Shown: positions 12,178 to 23,824 of the stretch, in pieces
Layout: every line of letters starts with the position of its first letter
Numbering within the stretch: position 1 is the first letter of the stretch
Origin: Smittia aterrima
Taxonomy: Eukaryota > Arthropoda > Insecta > Diptera > Chironomidae
Length of the DNA stretch: 64,000 bases
Reading direction: 5' to 3'
Assembly (NCBI GenBank): GCA_033063855.1
Contig: CP093830.1
Span: 14,632,854 to 14,696,853 of the forward strand
Translations under genes and position numbers: made by a program
The notes under the pieces: model-generated
Database searches by the model: none
What the model was told of the DNA's origin: nothing
Seen by the model: only the letters and a program-made list of their open reading frames with translations

Positions 12178-12703
12178 GTAAAGCTTAAAAGTTTACTTCT
12201 TTTAATTATACAGTCGACGGCCCTCCCCTCTTCACTCATCATCTCACACTCCACCTCGTTATTCTCGAAAAGGAAAACTGAAAATAAGTTGTGCGTGTAT
12301 TTGTTTGTTGCAAGTTAAAGTCGAGGAAAGAAATTTACATAACACAAGTAACTGTGTTAGATAATATCGAACTGATAAAACAGAAAGAAATCGAAAACCG
12401 AAAATTTGTAAACGAGATGATGACAAACCTGACCTGTGCGAGCGTTAAAGTTTTTCATTCCCTTTGAAGCTAGTCGTCTGGCTTGAATCGAAAATCAAGT
12501 TTTCTTAAAAAATTTGACTTTGATTCGAAGTGATTACGTTTAGAAGTGATTCACGCAGCTTTACACGCTTGAGTGTTCTCAACAATGAGATTTGAAATCA
12601 ATAAACCGCAACAAAATGTTCTCTTAATTGACTTCTAGAACATTTTGCAATCTTGCGTCAGCAAAAAATTTAATATTTTTTCTTTTAGAAATCTAGCTTA
12701 ATC

Positions 12704-13147
12704 ATGAAACTATTGATCCTTGTTGTCTGCGCCCTTGTTGCTGCTATCAACGCTCAATCATCAGGTTACACCACAAAATACGATGGCGTTAACTTGGACG
12801 AAATCTTGAAGTCCGATCGCTTGTTGAACAATTATTTCAAGTGCTTGATGGAAACTGGCAAGTGCACACCTGATGGCAATGAATTAAAAAGAACATTACC
12901 TGATGCTCTCAAAACCGAATGCAGCAAATGTAAGTTAAAGCTGAAAAAGATTCAAAATTTATGAAACTAAAATAATTTTTGTCTCAAAGGCAGCGAAAAG
13001 CAAAAGGCCGGAACTGAACGTGTCATCCGTTACTTGATCGAGAAGAAACCAGCACAATGGGAAATGTTGCAAAAGAAATACGACCCAAACAATGTTTACT
13101 ACACAAAGTTCGTTAACGAAGCTCGCACTCGCGGTATCCAAATTTAA
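12704..13147 (+). CDS. chemosensory protein (OS-D / CSP family)
   Basis: Exons are 12704-12929 and 12990-13147 with a 60-nt intron, giving 127 aa. A signal peptide (to about residue 18, ending INAQ) precedes the classic insect CSP fold: four cysteines spaced C-x6-C-x18-C-x2-C (KCLMETGKC ... TECSKCSEKQ). The intron follows the SK codons just before the last cysteine, where CSP genes usually have it. C-terminal blocks RVIRYLIEKKP and WEMLQKKYDP are typical. CSPs are small soluble helical proteins that bind hydrophobic ligands in sensillar lymph, but many are expressed elsewhere. This is an independent gene lying between VWC copies A and B. Confidence 0.95.
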
Positions 13148-14438
13148 GCATGCCCTCCACTTTCTCGACGAGATGAAAAGCGCAAGAGTTTCGTCGTCTA
13201 ATTTATTGTGATTTTAAATTTTAACATAAACACAGCGCAACCATTTCGGCATTAGATCGATCAATAATCAAAACGAAAAACTTAGAGTCATGACAATAAT
13301 AAAAAGACAAAATATGTTGGAAACCTAATTTGTTTTGTTGAAAGTCTAAGGCAGCTGGAAAGTCGATTCGAAAGTAGTTTGAAGACAAGCAGTTTCGATT
13401 GGTCAAGATTTATGGTTGAACTTTTGATATTTTCCAACAGCTTACTCGACATTTTGTCTGTTCTGGGGACCAAGACGAAACCGTGTTCGAAGAACTCATT
13501 AACTCAAATTCTTATATTAACAAATTCTTCGCGTTTCCAAGCAGCTTCGCTATCAAAATGATCTCCACAGTGACACAGAAATAAATAATTCACACCTGAA
13601 GTTGTGCAAATTTCTGCAAATTTCCATATGCAAGTTTCGCGCAGATTTCATCACGCGACGTTTTATGTTTGTAAACAAAAAATATTTCGCCGGCCAGCTA
13701 GTCGATTTTGCAATGTTGTAGAGAAAGACGGCGAAAGATAAAAAGCTGTCGAGTCATTGCTGTGATTGCGTAAATCGAGCAATAACTGTTGATAAAAGTG
13801 CAAGTCGAGAGTTCCGTCACAAAGTCACTTACAGAAATTTCTTTGAGTGATTTCTTTGGAATTCCCAAGTGTGGAAAAAAATTAAATCGTTTGAATGATG
13901 GACCATCATTGATGGTTAATAAACAAAATAAAGCTCTTAACGAGCCCTCTACTCTTCATCATCGGTCAATTAACGGGTTTGATAAACTCCAAGTGGAACG
14001 AAGGCAAATCAATAACCGCACGACCGACGCAACACTCATCGATTAAAACTCAAGGCTTTCTCGTCATTATTGCGAGTTTTTACAGTGAATTTTCGTTGAT
14101 AAATATTGAGAATTGATCTTTACGTAAGTTGATTGCGATAGTGTTTATAAAGAAGATTTTTATTTAAATATTTATTGCTGAAAGAGTGAGCAAAATGAAT
14201 ATTAATAATGTCGAGAAACGCTTAGTCGAGTTGTTCTTTCCATTCTCAGTAATCCCGTCACTTTTATGTTTGATTAGGCTGGCTATTGTCTGAAGTCTCA
14301 AAGAGAAGTATACAATATTTCACTCTACACGACCATGTTGGTTTGATAACCTTCGTTCGGTTGACACAATCAGGGTTTAAGCTCATAATTTACGCTCTTC
14401 GTTCCAAGCACTTCGCATAAAAAAGTCTTCTCAATATC
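13148..14438. other. intergenic, CSP to VWC copy B
   Basis: No gene was recognised. An 85-codon ORF at 13789-14046 has no family features. The 3' UTR of the CSP gene probably extends some way into this stretch. Confidence 0.5.
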
Positions 14439-14473
14439 TCAGTTTACCTGAAATCGCGGCATTGCTAAGACGT
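14439..14473 (+). promoter_or_regulatory. core promoter of VWC copy B (Inr + DPE)
   Basis: Initiator TCAGTT at 14439-14444 sets +1 at A14441. AGACGT at 14468-14473, a perfect DPE, starts exactly at +28 and ends four bases before the start codon at 14478, so the 5' UTR is only 37 nt. A CATAAAAAA stretch at 14416-14424 is too close to be a normal TATA box. Confidence 0.7.
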
Positions 14474-14477
14474 TGAA

Positions 14478-15582
14478 ATGAAGAGCAAAATTTGCATAGT
14501 AGCGTTGATGTTGCAGATCTTGTTGAGTATTGCATTCGCAGACAGTGAGAAGAGTTGCGATAAGACAAAATGTCCATCATATCCAAAACATTACGAAGAA
14601 ATGGGCTGCGAAGCAATTAAGAGCGAAGGTGACTGTTGCGCAAGCAGGTAATTGATGATAATCAGACGTGCCTGCAATTCACTACCGTATTGAATGATTT
14701 AGAGTGAAATTTTTTTGAGAAGCGTGTTTCAGTCTAACTAAAAGCTCAGCTGATGAATTAGCTAACACGCTTCTCACGTCCATGGCTTTGACTTAAATTT
14801 ATTCCAAGATTTCTCTGTTAACAGCTTCAAGTGCCCGGACTTGACGACACGCGATGCAAGCAAATGTTACTATAAGAATGAAGTGTTGAATGCGACAGAA
14901 TATTTAAAAAGTTCCGACCTTGATGGTTTATGTAGTGCTGCTTGTTACTGTCAGGAAGGTTTTGATGGTGGACGAGCAGAGTTTCAATGTGCTCACATTG
15001 ATTGTCCCGAATATTTTAAGGATTCTCACGAAACTGGGAAGAAATGTATCAAACAATATGAACGAAACAGTTGCTGCTCAACTGAAACAATTTGCGGTAA
15101 AATTTTATGACATTGTGATATGCAATTAATTTAAGTTACTGATTTCAGATGACGAGGTTAACAAATTATTGACCTGTGAATTTGAAGGTGCAACATATCA
15201 TGAAGGGCAGAGAATTTATCCTAACAATCACTGCTATGAATGTTACTGTTCGAAAAATTTCACAAATGTCACAGCAATCGAAGATAATCCAAGTTGTTAT
15301 AAGATCGACTGCGGAATTTCATTGAGAAACACTGTGAGGATCATTGAAGGTTGTATTCCCGTTTACTATAAGAAAGATAATTGTTGTCCGATCGGCTGGA
15401 GATGTCCCGGAGAAAAACACATGAAAAAGCCAACAGACAATGGTAAATCAAACGACGGTCCAAAGTGTTTATTTGGAAAACTCGAATTCAACATCGGTGA
15501 ATCTCTCGATCTTGTACAAGAAGAATGTCAGAAATGTATTTGCACCACTCCACCGATGCTCCACTGCATTCAAAGCTGCTAA
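14478..15582 (+). CDS. secreted VWC-like cysteine-rich protein, copy B
   Basis: Exons are 14478-14647, 14825-15096 and 15149-15582 (291 aa), with introns of 177 and 52 nt in the same phases as copy A. A signal peptide ends near IAFA. The order of modules matches copy A: CPSYPKHYEEMGC and a CC pair; a middle segment with CYYKNEVLN; a VWC-like module (CEFEGATYHEGQRIYP ... CYECYC ... CCPIGWRCPG); and the tail CLFGKLEFNIGESLDL ending PPMLHC. Like copy C it lacks the insert seen in copy A, so B and C are closer to each other. The 3' UTR seems to hold a 63-nt intron (15589-15651) and AATAAA at 15812-15817. Ligand and tissue are unknown. Confidence 0.85.
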
Positions 15583-18433
15583 TCATTTGTAAGTTTGTAC
15601 TCCAGCGTCAAGTTGTCTGGCACAAAAAGGTTAACATGATTTCTGTTTTAGGTAGAAAGATGAGAGAAAGGTAAAGGCGATTTTTTCACACAAGATTCAT
15701 TAGAGAAGATTAGGACAAGTTCATTGTGCAAGAAAGAACCTTACACGCCTTCGTTCTTAAGAGAGATTCTTTTGTATCTGATTTCTCTCGATTTCCCTTA
15801 AACTTCTTTGCAATAAAGATTTTTTTATAATTCGATTGAATGAAAACGATTCATTCTTAAAACGAGTCGATTCTTGAAACCACAAGCCAATAAATTACTC
15901 GAGATTTCTTTGATATCAAATATTACATGGTGACCTGAACTGTCTAATCGATCATGTAGAAGAAAAGAAGCGAAACGAAGAGAAATTTTAGAAATCGCAA
16001 AAGAAATTGAGAGAACCACCAAGGAAGATGTTTCAATTTCGCTAAAAAAAAGGCGAATGCCAATAAATTGTTGCAGAAATTAAGTTATGACGATCGTTGC
16101 TATTCAACATCAATTTCAAAAGATTTTTTCAGCAGCGATAGATTTAGAAAGAAGAATCGATGACAACAAAGAGAAGTCATAAATGTTCAAAGCTAGAACT
16201 TCTTTTCCGTTTAGATATTCGAATCATTTCATGATTGTAAAACGACTCTCTGTGGTCGGGTCAGGTTAAGAGTAAATATTTGCACACCAAGTCTTTTCTT
16301 TTTCATGGGAAAATTAGGTAATTCAACTAGGCTAAGTACACAACTGGGGGTATTTGAATAGGAAGAGAGAGTGAAATTTTAAAATTTGTTGATGACCAAC
16401 TGAGCTCCCGCAGCGAAGTGCAGTTAAAACTTAATTGCACAATTACTGCTTCTATTTATTCTCGGTTGTCAGTATTGATTGCTTGCTTTTCGACTCCGAC
16501 ATTTCCCTTTGAAGTGCATATCAAAGATGATGCAATTTGTTTACCCTCGGCGAGTAAATTGAATAATTACTGTGCGAAATGATTAGAAGACTGAGTTCAT
16601 TTATTCTAAGGTTGTTATTGAAGTGAACAATTTCTTGCCAATTTTCACAACAAAGAAAAACGGATGACGCCCACGAAGTATGAATCAAAACAATTTGTTT
16701 TCTATTGCGATAGCTCTGCACGTCATTGCTCCATCCAAATTGATTCATCTGGATGATTTACTGATATGTTTGCCTTTTTTCTGAAATCTAAAAAAATTAA
16801 CAATTGCTTCCAGTTTCGTTTGTTTGCCTTTTCGACTTTCAAGAACAGAAATCGAGCACTTCCGCTTTGCCTTCTTTTCAAACTTTTAATTGTTGTACCT
16901 TCAAGGATGTTTTGACAAGAGAAGTGAATCTCTCTCAATGATCCATCGATTGCACGAATCTTCAAATTTCCAAAGATTGATCGGAACAATCGCTACAACT
17001 ATAGATTGATTTTTTTATTCATTCGAAGAGAACGGAAAGACCTCACAGATCAAGGCGACGTGTTGTGATTTGTTGACAAAATTGAGTAATTTATCGAAAC
17101 TGAAATGATTGATTTCCGCGTAATTGTTGGAGTTTGATTCCAATTAATGATCAAGACTTGATATCAAACTTCAACGCTCGTTCACCATTTTGTTCACAAA
17201 AGAGCAGAAAAAAATCAAATTCGTTAAAGCCACAAATAATGTTGAGGTCTCAAAATTATCCGATGCAGCAACTGCACTAACAAGGAAAAATCTTTTTCAA
17301 GTGGGAAAAAAACCTTCGAATAAATTGAATCTCGGGGAGGGTAAAGAATTTTATTGTTATTGATGGTTTTTCGCAGCCAACAAAATATTCATCCCTTGAT
17401 CCTAAAAAAAAGTTGTAAGTGGAATAAAGAGGGATGAGAGCAGAAACAAATGGCAGTGTTTCAATGGAAGGAAAACCATTAACGTTTAACATTGATAGCG
17501 ACTTGCATTTTATTGAATATCAAATGCGCCCCTTTTGAGCGTCGAGATAGGAATCGAGGGTTGTCTGCTCTGCTCAACAGCTTCAATGACATCTATGCAA
17601 TGTGGCAATATTGAAATAAAAATACAAATTTCCACAAAGAAGTTTGCAATGAAACAAAACCACAAAGCCGAGCTCAAATCATAAATGTGAAGGGGTCGAG
17701 ACCAGAAGGAGCGACTCGTCGACATCGGACGAATGAATTATTGAATTATTGCCATTTGAGAGGCCACGAACAAAGCGCCCTTGCTCATTTTTCTGCTTTC
17801 CATGTGACAAAAAGTGCGTTGAGATATAAACGAAGTCTTTGAAATGCTCGGCATTTAAATTCTGTGTTTCACCCTCGTATCGATATTGAGGGAATACAGT
17901 CATCAGCAATTGCATGGCAATGCGAAAAGGCCTGAGAAAAGGCTGTCGGAGGGTTTTCTCCTTTGCTTGCCTCGAACACACATAAACATTGACGTAAGGA
18001 AAATGTTAAAGAGCTACGAAAAACTCGCGTGACGAGGGAGATTTCGACAATTTTATTGACTTCTTCCTACAATTTATTTTTATTTGCAAAAATCTTATTA
18101 ACCAAAAATATTTTTTGAATTGAAAAAATTTTGCATTACAAATTTTTTTTTTCTTCATATTTTTAAGAGATAATATTTCTCGCTCAAACGAGACTTAAAA
18201 GCGAGCAAATCATCACTCAAAACGATCTTCAACGATCTTTGACGAGTGAGGGTTGGTCTTTGGATTCTATTCTTTCATTTTTGTATTGTGCGAGGCTGGT
18301 TGAGGGTTTCGAGAGGAAAATAAAATAAAAATTTATCCCATACACACAACAACAATGACATTGCACAGAGAAAGGGCACGTTGAGAAGAAGGAAGGGATC
18401 CTTGAAATAAGGGATGCAAGGACTCGATCTGAT
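15583..18433. other. VWC copy B 3' UTR and intergenic upstream of huckebein
   Basis: The first 230 bases are copy B 3' UTR with a likely intron. The remaining 2.6 kb has only small ORFs without family features on either strand. As a flank of a gap gene it is a reasonable place for embryonic enhancers, which cannot be identified by eye. Confidence 0.45.
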
Positions 18434-18468
18434 TCAGTTTGCAATTCAACAGCAAAGTGTACGGAGGT
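18434..18468 (+). promoter_or_regulatory. possible core promoter of huckebein
   Basis: An initiator-type TCAGTT at 18434-18439 sets +1 at A18436, and GGAGGT at +28 (18463-18468) matches five of six DPE positions. The 5' UTR would be 69 nt. Weaker than the VWC promoters. Confidence 0.4.
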
Positions 18469-18504
18469 TAATCTTGAGTTTTTTATTTTCAAAAATAATT
18501 TCAA

Positions 18505-19173
18505 ATGGCAGCAAAAGTGTCTTCACCGCCTCAAACTTACTCACGAACAATTTTCCGACCATGGGATTCGAAAAAAGAAAATTTGGATAGCGAAGCCAAA
18601 TGTGCCAATAATGAAACGAAAGTGCCACAAATGACGACAGAAGAGTCATTAAGTTTACAATCGATGCTTTTGGGCAGTTCAGCAATGATGAGTGCTTCAA
18701 TGATTCCCGATTATTTATACATGCCACCAACTCCACCAGCAGATTTTCTTCCACTTGGACAATTTGACGCTTATTCGATGAGTTTAATGGAACAAGAATA
18801 TGCTCGGGTGATGGCAGAAGAAGCGCGAACCAAAATAATCAACTCAAAAAAGCTAAGGCCAAAGAAATTTAAATGTCCTCACTGTGACGTCGCAAAGTTC
18901 TCCAACAACGGTCAACTGAAATCACACATTCGGACACATACAGGTGAACGTCCATTCAAATGTGAAACCTGCGAGAAAACTTTCACCCGCAATGAAGAAT
19001 TAACGAGACACAAAAGAATCCACACGGGAATCCGACCTTACTCGTGTAACACATGCGGTAAGAAATTCGGGCGCCGCGATCATCTTAAAAAACATTCTAA
19101 GACTCACATGGTACAAGATCGATACAGCGCTGTTCTCCTTCCAATGTATCCACCTTATCTCTACGGCTACTAA
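18505..19173 (+). CDS. hkb: huckebein-like C2H2 zinc-finger repressor
   Basis: A single-exon gene of 222 aa. Near the N-terminus, residues 17-20 are FRPW, the Groucho-binding tetrapeptide known from Huckebein. Three C2H2 fingers follow at about residues 125-205, with SP-like linkers HTGERPFKC and HTGIRPYSC and the finger cores FTRNEELTRHKRIH and FGRRDHLKKHSKTH. Finger 1 has a C-x2-C-x13-H-x3-H spacing. In flies Hkb is a terminal gap gene that sets the mesoderm/endoderm borders and acts in neuroblasts and salivary gland. The protein is shorter than Drosophila Hkb, with little sequence beyond the fingers except a tyrosine/proline tail ending YGY. AATAAA lies at 19226-19231. Another SP/KLF-like finger gene is possible, but FRPW favours hkb. 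Confidence 0.85.
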   Translation: MAAKVSSPPQTYSRTIFRPWDSKKENLDSEAKCANNETKVPQMTTEESLSLQSMLLGSSAMMSASMIPDYLYMPPTPPADFLPLGQFDAYSMSLMEQEYARVMAEEARTKIINSKKLRPKKFKCPHCDVAKFSNNGQLKSHIRTHTGERPFKCETCEKTFTRNEELTRHKRIHTGIRPYSCNTCGKKFGRRDHLKKHSKTHMVQDRYSAVLLPMYPPYLYGY

Positions 19174-19231
19174 TGAAATACCTAGTTAAACAAATAATTT
19201 TAAGAATATTTTATGATGATAGTTTAATAAA

Positions 19232-22200
19232 ATGAAAAAATCTGAAAACATTTTAATGTTTTAACATTTTTTAGCACTTTGCACAGAAAATTTCAGGAAA
19301 TGTTTAGTTTTAAGATTTAAATCTTGAATCGTTGAATTGCTTAGTTTCAAGAAGATAACTTATCTAATGTCATCAAAATTTAGATGAACTACACGATCTA
19401 AAGCCATTTGTCATTTGAATTCGTGATTAAATTTACGTGACGAACGTGACAAATGCTGTGGCAACTTTATTTATGAAAACTAAAAAAGCTTTGCAAGAAT
19501 TTTTCGGATGAAATCTTTAAAAAAAATGTAATAAACTCAAATGTTTCGCGTAATTTTTTGCGAAATAATCCAAATATCATCAAAAGAGTTGAGAGAGGCG
19601 TGGCTATGAAGAAGTTTATTTCGACAAGGGTTCTTCTCAAACGACTGCTCTTCAAATTTCCTTTCATTGTTCCCCCTGCTGCATAAATTTGTGTGTTATG
19701 TGGTTGATGCTGCCATTGATTTTTCTTTTTCGAAATGGTTTTTATAACAGCCAAATATTTGATTTTTATTTCAGATTCGGCTTTAAATTTTTATGAAAAC
19801 AGTTTTTGAAATTATTTCATTGAAAGCTGCTAAAAAATGAAAAAAGAAAATCATATAAAAGTGTTGGCGGCAAGCTTGCTTTTGAGTCGCGCGTTAAACA
19901 TTTTTCTTTTAGTTTGAAGCATCTGCTGACGTTCCTGGAAATCATTATACTTGAGTCGAATGACTTCTATTGTGTGGCTTGAGGTCTGAAAAGACGACAT
20001 TCGAAGGCGATTCGCTTTATGCGGTTCTAAAGGATCTGAGCTTGCGTTTTCGATCAAAAAGAAGAAGAAAATATAGGATTCACGGACAAAAGATGACAAA
20101 CAATGTGACAAAGTCAATAAATTAAATAAATTTTGATCGAGTGGATTGAAAACAATCGCAAAACTCTCCTGCCAAAATGATTTAAAATCAATCAAATTTT
20201 GGTCAGACGTAACACAATTGCCATTTAATTAAAGCTTCGCAAAGATTATTCAAAACAATTGCGCAAAAATCTACAAACTGTCGCAAAAAACCTCTCGTGG
20301 AAGATTGATCGTTTTCACTCGCCTAAAAGAAAGGAAAGTTTTAAGGGCAATTTTTTTTACTCAGAAGAAAGATCGAGCGACGAAAAAGGGACGGTCGCGT
20401 TTTAAGGACAAAACCACTTCAGGCAATTGTTCATCGACAGTTTTTAGTGTTGAATTAGAAATTTATCACAAAGGGATGAGCTCGAATCGAGCAATACTCA
20501 TTGTGTTTTTTTATTGGTAAAAATATCCTGAAAAATATTTTTCACTCAAAAAGGGAATCTGCTAATAAATCAAAAACTGAATGACGATCACGGTCGCGTT
20601 ACGTTTCTTTGTTGTGTTCTCCTCAATGTGTTATTAAAGAATCTATCGAAGTTGAATGGGATGAGCGCGTGAATTTAACCGCAGCTTGATCGATATCTTT
20701 TGAAGCTTTGAGACCGCGTGTCGCCGGTTACCTTTAAATTTGTCATCGAATTCCTTTCAATAAAAAAGGCTTTTTTACGTATGTTGGATTGCGTTGATTG
20801 ATATACCTTCACAATTTCTAAAAATTTGCAAGCCGATTCCAAGTCTTTTGTGCTGATTTTCTGCTTATTTACTGTGAATGACTTAGTTAAAAATATTATT
20901 CTAATTCTGAATAACATTTTTTCGCAAACCTCAAAAGTTTTCTGAAGAGAAAGTTCAATGGAAGGGAAGAATTTAACGATAATCGCTTGTCATCGAAGTG
21001 TTAAGTGTTGAAATTATATTTATCTACACAGAAATTTATGCCCTGTTATCCCATTATCTGTTTCTATGCACAAGTCCTTTCGACTTTCAATGAGTCCGAG
21101 AGAAAATCCGATTGCATTGTGTTTTTCGATTTAAAATGTCTGTGAAAGAAAATAACAAACAAAAACTATCTACTTTTGTTCGAAAGTTCTTTGGATAGAA
21201 GCAAAACTTGAAGTAGAAAGTCATTTGCAAAATGAAATTCTATGCACAGAGCTTCTTTCATCTCACATCGATAAAATAATTTTGTACCAAGCTTGCAGCT
21301 TTGCATAGAGTGTGATTTAAACTTGGCCGGCTGTGTTGACTATCAAATTTTTATTTTCTTTGAAGTGTGCATAGCATTGACCGAGATTTCTAAACATGCT
21401 AATAAGCATTCAAAACATAACACTCAACACATGCTGCCGTTCAGGAGATTAGCAGATTGTAATCCTCATTGATCCTAAGGTTTCATTTAGTTCTCCGAGA
21501 GAACTTCTCTCGGCCAATTCGGTTCATTCATGAAAAGGTAAAAATGTTCTGAACTAATCGGATTTATTTCGAGTCTTTAATGCAACATTTTCGTCAGTTC
21601 CACTTAACTTTACACTCGTCAACTTCTGCTTAAGAAATGAGGAATGAATGAATTAAGGTTCCTCCCTTATATTCATTTAAAAATAAGCCCCAACTTCATT
21701 TTCATTCACTTAATTAGTTCCACAAAAACCTCTTCGAATCACATTTTCATTAACACATTTTCGATAAGCGTTTCATAATTAATTTTATCGCTTTGGTTCT
21801 GTTAACTTCAAACAAACAAAGGTCTTTTGTATAAACCTTTAGGTTCTCTAGAAATATCGAAATGAAACATATAAAAATTGTCTTAAAGAATCCTACAAAT
21901 ACCGTGCCAAATCGTTGATGACGAGGGCCATAAATAAATATTTTCGATGCTAGACTGTTTGGCATCCTTGCTTTTCTTCGCATTGCGATAATAAATGAAG
22001 TTGTTTAGAGTTTCAACTTCTTCTCCGTTTTTTCTACGCAACAATGACAAGTCTGTCACCGAAGATTTTTTTCATTGCCATTTCAATGGCCATCCATCTA
22101 AACCGCATCATTATTGCCATCAAACCAGCACTGTAGTGCAGAAAGATCAAAACGGCAACGTCACGATAAAAGAAGAGAACCAATATTTTTTTGTCGGCTT

Positions 22201-22665
22201 TTCTTCTCTTCGACTCGAAACAAGTCAATTTATGGAATCTTTTGAAAATCTACCGACGAGAATGCTTATTGATAAAAGACAAAAAAATCGGCAAGTTGTG
22301 AAGAGTCCTCAAAGGGAGTTTACGACTTTGTTCTAAATCGGTAGCACAATTTCAAGAGGTGAAAATTTATATTTGCAAAGATCAGAAAACAATAAAAGTT
22401 GACAAATGATTTTTAGCTTCTTGGTGAATCGAGTATCTTTTGAATCACAACATCTGAAGTCGTAGTGTCTGGGGATAAACATTCTTTAATTGCTTGTTTG
22501 GCCAAAAGCAATCCGGTTACCCCAAACTTGATTGTGGAGATCTTTTTGTCGTTGCAGGAACCGGAGAGAAAAACAGGCGCTCGCATTTTACGAGGCACGA
22601 AGACCTTTGAAAATATTTAAATTATGCAAAATTCTTGATGTTCAATTTCAAGCTCGGAGCACATC
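19232..22665. other. intergenic, huckebein to VWC copy C
   Basis: About 3.4 kb, AT-rich. No gene is called. A 113-codon ORF at 21995-22336 is discussed as a finding but not accepted. No repeat or RNA gene was recognised. Confidence 0.45.
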
Positions 22666-22700
22666 TCAGTTCTCATCTTCACTCCGATACGTTAAGTTGT
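22666..22700 (+). promoter_or_regulatory. core promoter of VWC copy C (Inr + DPE)
   Basis: Initiator TCAGTT at 22666-22671 sets +1 at A22668. AGTTGT at 22695-22700 starts exactly at +28 and fits the DPE consensus. The 5' UTR is 46 nt to ATG 22714. Confidence 0.65.
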
Positions 22701-22713
22701 AAAATCGCGCGCA

Positions 22714-23824
22714 ATGGTCTCAGTGTTTTCGGTGTTTATTTTTTCGATAGCGGCCATAGGCTTGGGGATTTGTAAGGCTTGCGATCCATGGAAATGTCCA
22801 CCGATTCCAAAGCATTACGAAGAACTCGGTTGCAAGCCAATCATTCGGAAGGGGGAATGTTGCAGCAGCAGGTAAAGATCGAAGATTTTATCTTTATCCA
22901 ATACACGCGCAACTCTCATTCAAATATTTGATTTGCATAACATCTAATCAGAACGGCCTTCAAGAAATTAACGTTTCGCTTCCTATCTCACTCTCAGCTT
23001 TGATTGTCCAGATCTCATCGACCGCGACTTTACTAAGTGCTACTTTAGAAATCAAACTCTCGTACCTGGTGAAGTATTGGAAAATTATCATCAGTCAGAC
23101 ACATGCGAAGCAAAATGTTACTGCAATCTCAATAGAGGCGGCGGACCATCTGAAATTACGTGCACTCGTCTCAAATGCATCGAAAAACGTCCAACTAATC
23201 CACATGCAAAATATTGCGTCAAACAATATGAACACGATAATTGCTGTCCGATGCGAAATATTTGCGGCAAGTCGCGACTAATGCAACAGTCGACGATGAA
23301 AGTTTCATGATTTACTCGTACTTTTTTCAGATGATGACATCAACAATCTCGCTACTTGTGAGTTTGAGGGGAGGTTTTACCGTGAAGGCGAACGAATGTA
23401 CCCAAAGCACCATTGCTACAAATGTTTTTGCGCCAAAAATTTCAACAACAGAACATCAGTACCGCAGAACGAGAATTGCTACAAGATCGATTGTGGCATC
23501 GCGTTGACCAAGACAACGAGACTGTCGGAAGGCTGCATTCCTGTTTACATTAAGACCGACGATTGCTGTCCTATTGGCTGGAGGTATGAATTTATCTTCT
23601 GTTATAAAAACCTTGATTTTATTTCTCATTTTCTAATAATTAGATGTCCTGGATCCATTCACAACACTAAAGGTAATCAGCCGAAGCCAAGAGAAGCAAA
23701 AGAAATGTGCAGATTTGGGGAAATGTTCCTAAAAGTTGGCGATTCTTTGGATCTTGGCGGAGACAATTGCCAGAACTGCACGTGCTCGATGCCTCCAATG
23801 CTCCATTGTATTCAAACATGTTAA
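22714..23824 (+). CDS. secreted VWC-like cysteine-rich protein, copy C
   Basis: Exons are 22714-22871, 22998-23266, 23331-23583 and 23644-23824 (286 aa). The first two introns have the same positions and phases as in copies A and B; intron 2 (23267-23330) begins with GC (G|GCAAGT) where A and B have GT. A third intron (23584-23643, 60 nt) interrupts the GW-R-CPG block and is absent from A and B; it has no stop and is a multiple of three, so retention would add 20 residues. Modules follow the family order: signal peptide, CPPIPKHYEELGC, middle segment with CYFRNQTLVPGE, VWC-like module (CEFEGRFYREGERMYP ... CYKCFC ... CCPIGW), and tail CRFGEMFLKVGDSLDLGG with PPMLHC. Function is unknown; extracellular binding is inferred. 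Confidence 0.83.

Noticed and set aside
13789..14046. 85-codon ORF between CSP and VWC copy B
   Set aside because: No hydrophobic leader, domain or flanking promoter; composition like noncoding DNA.
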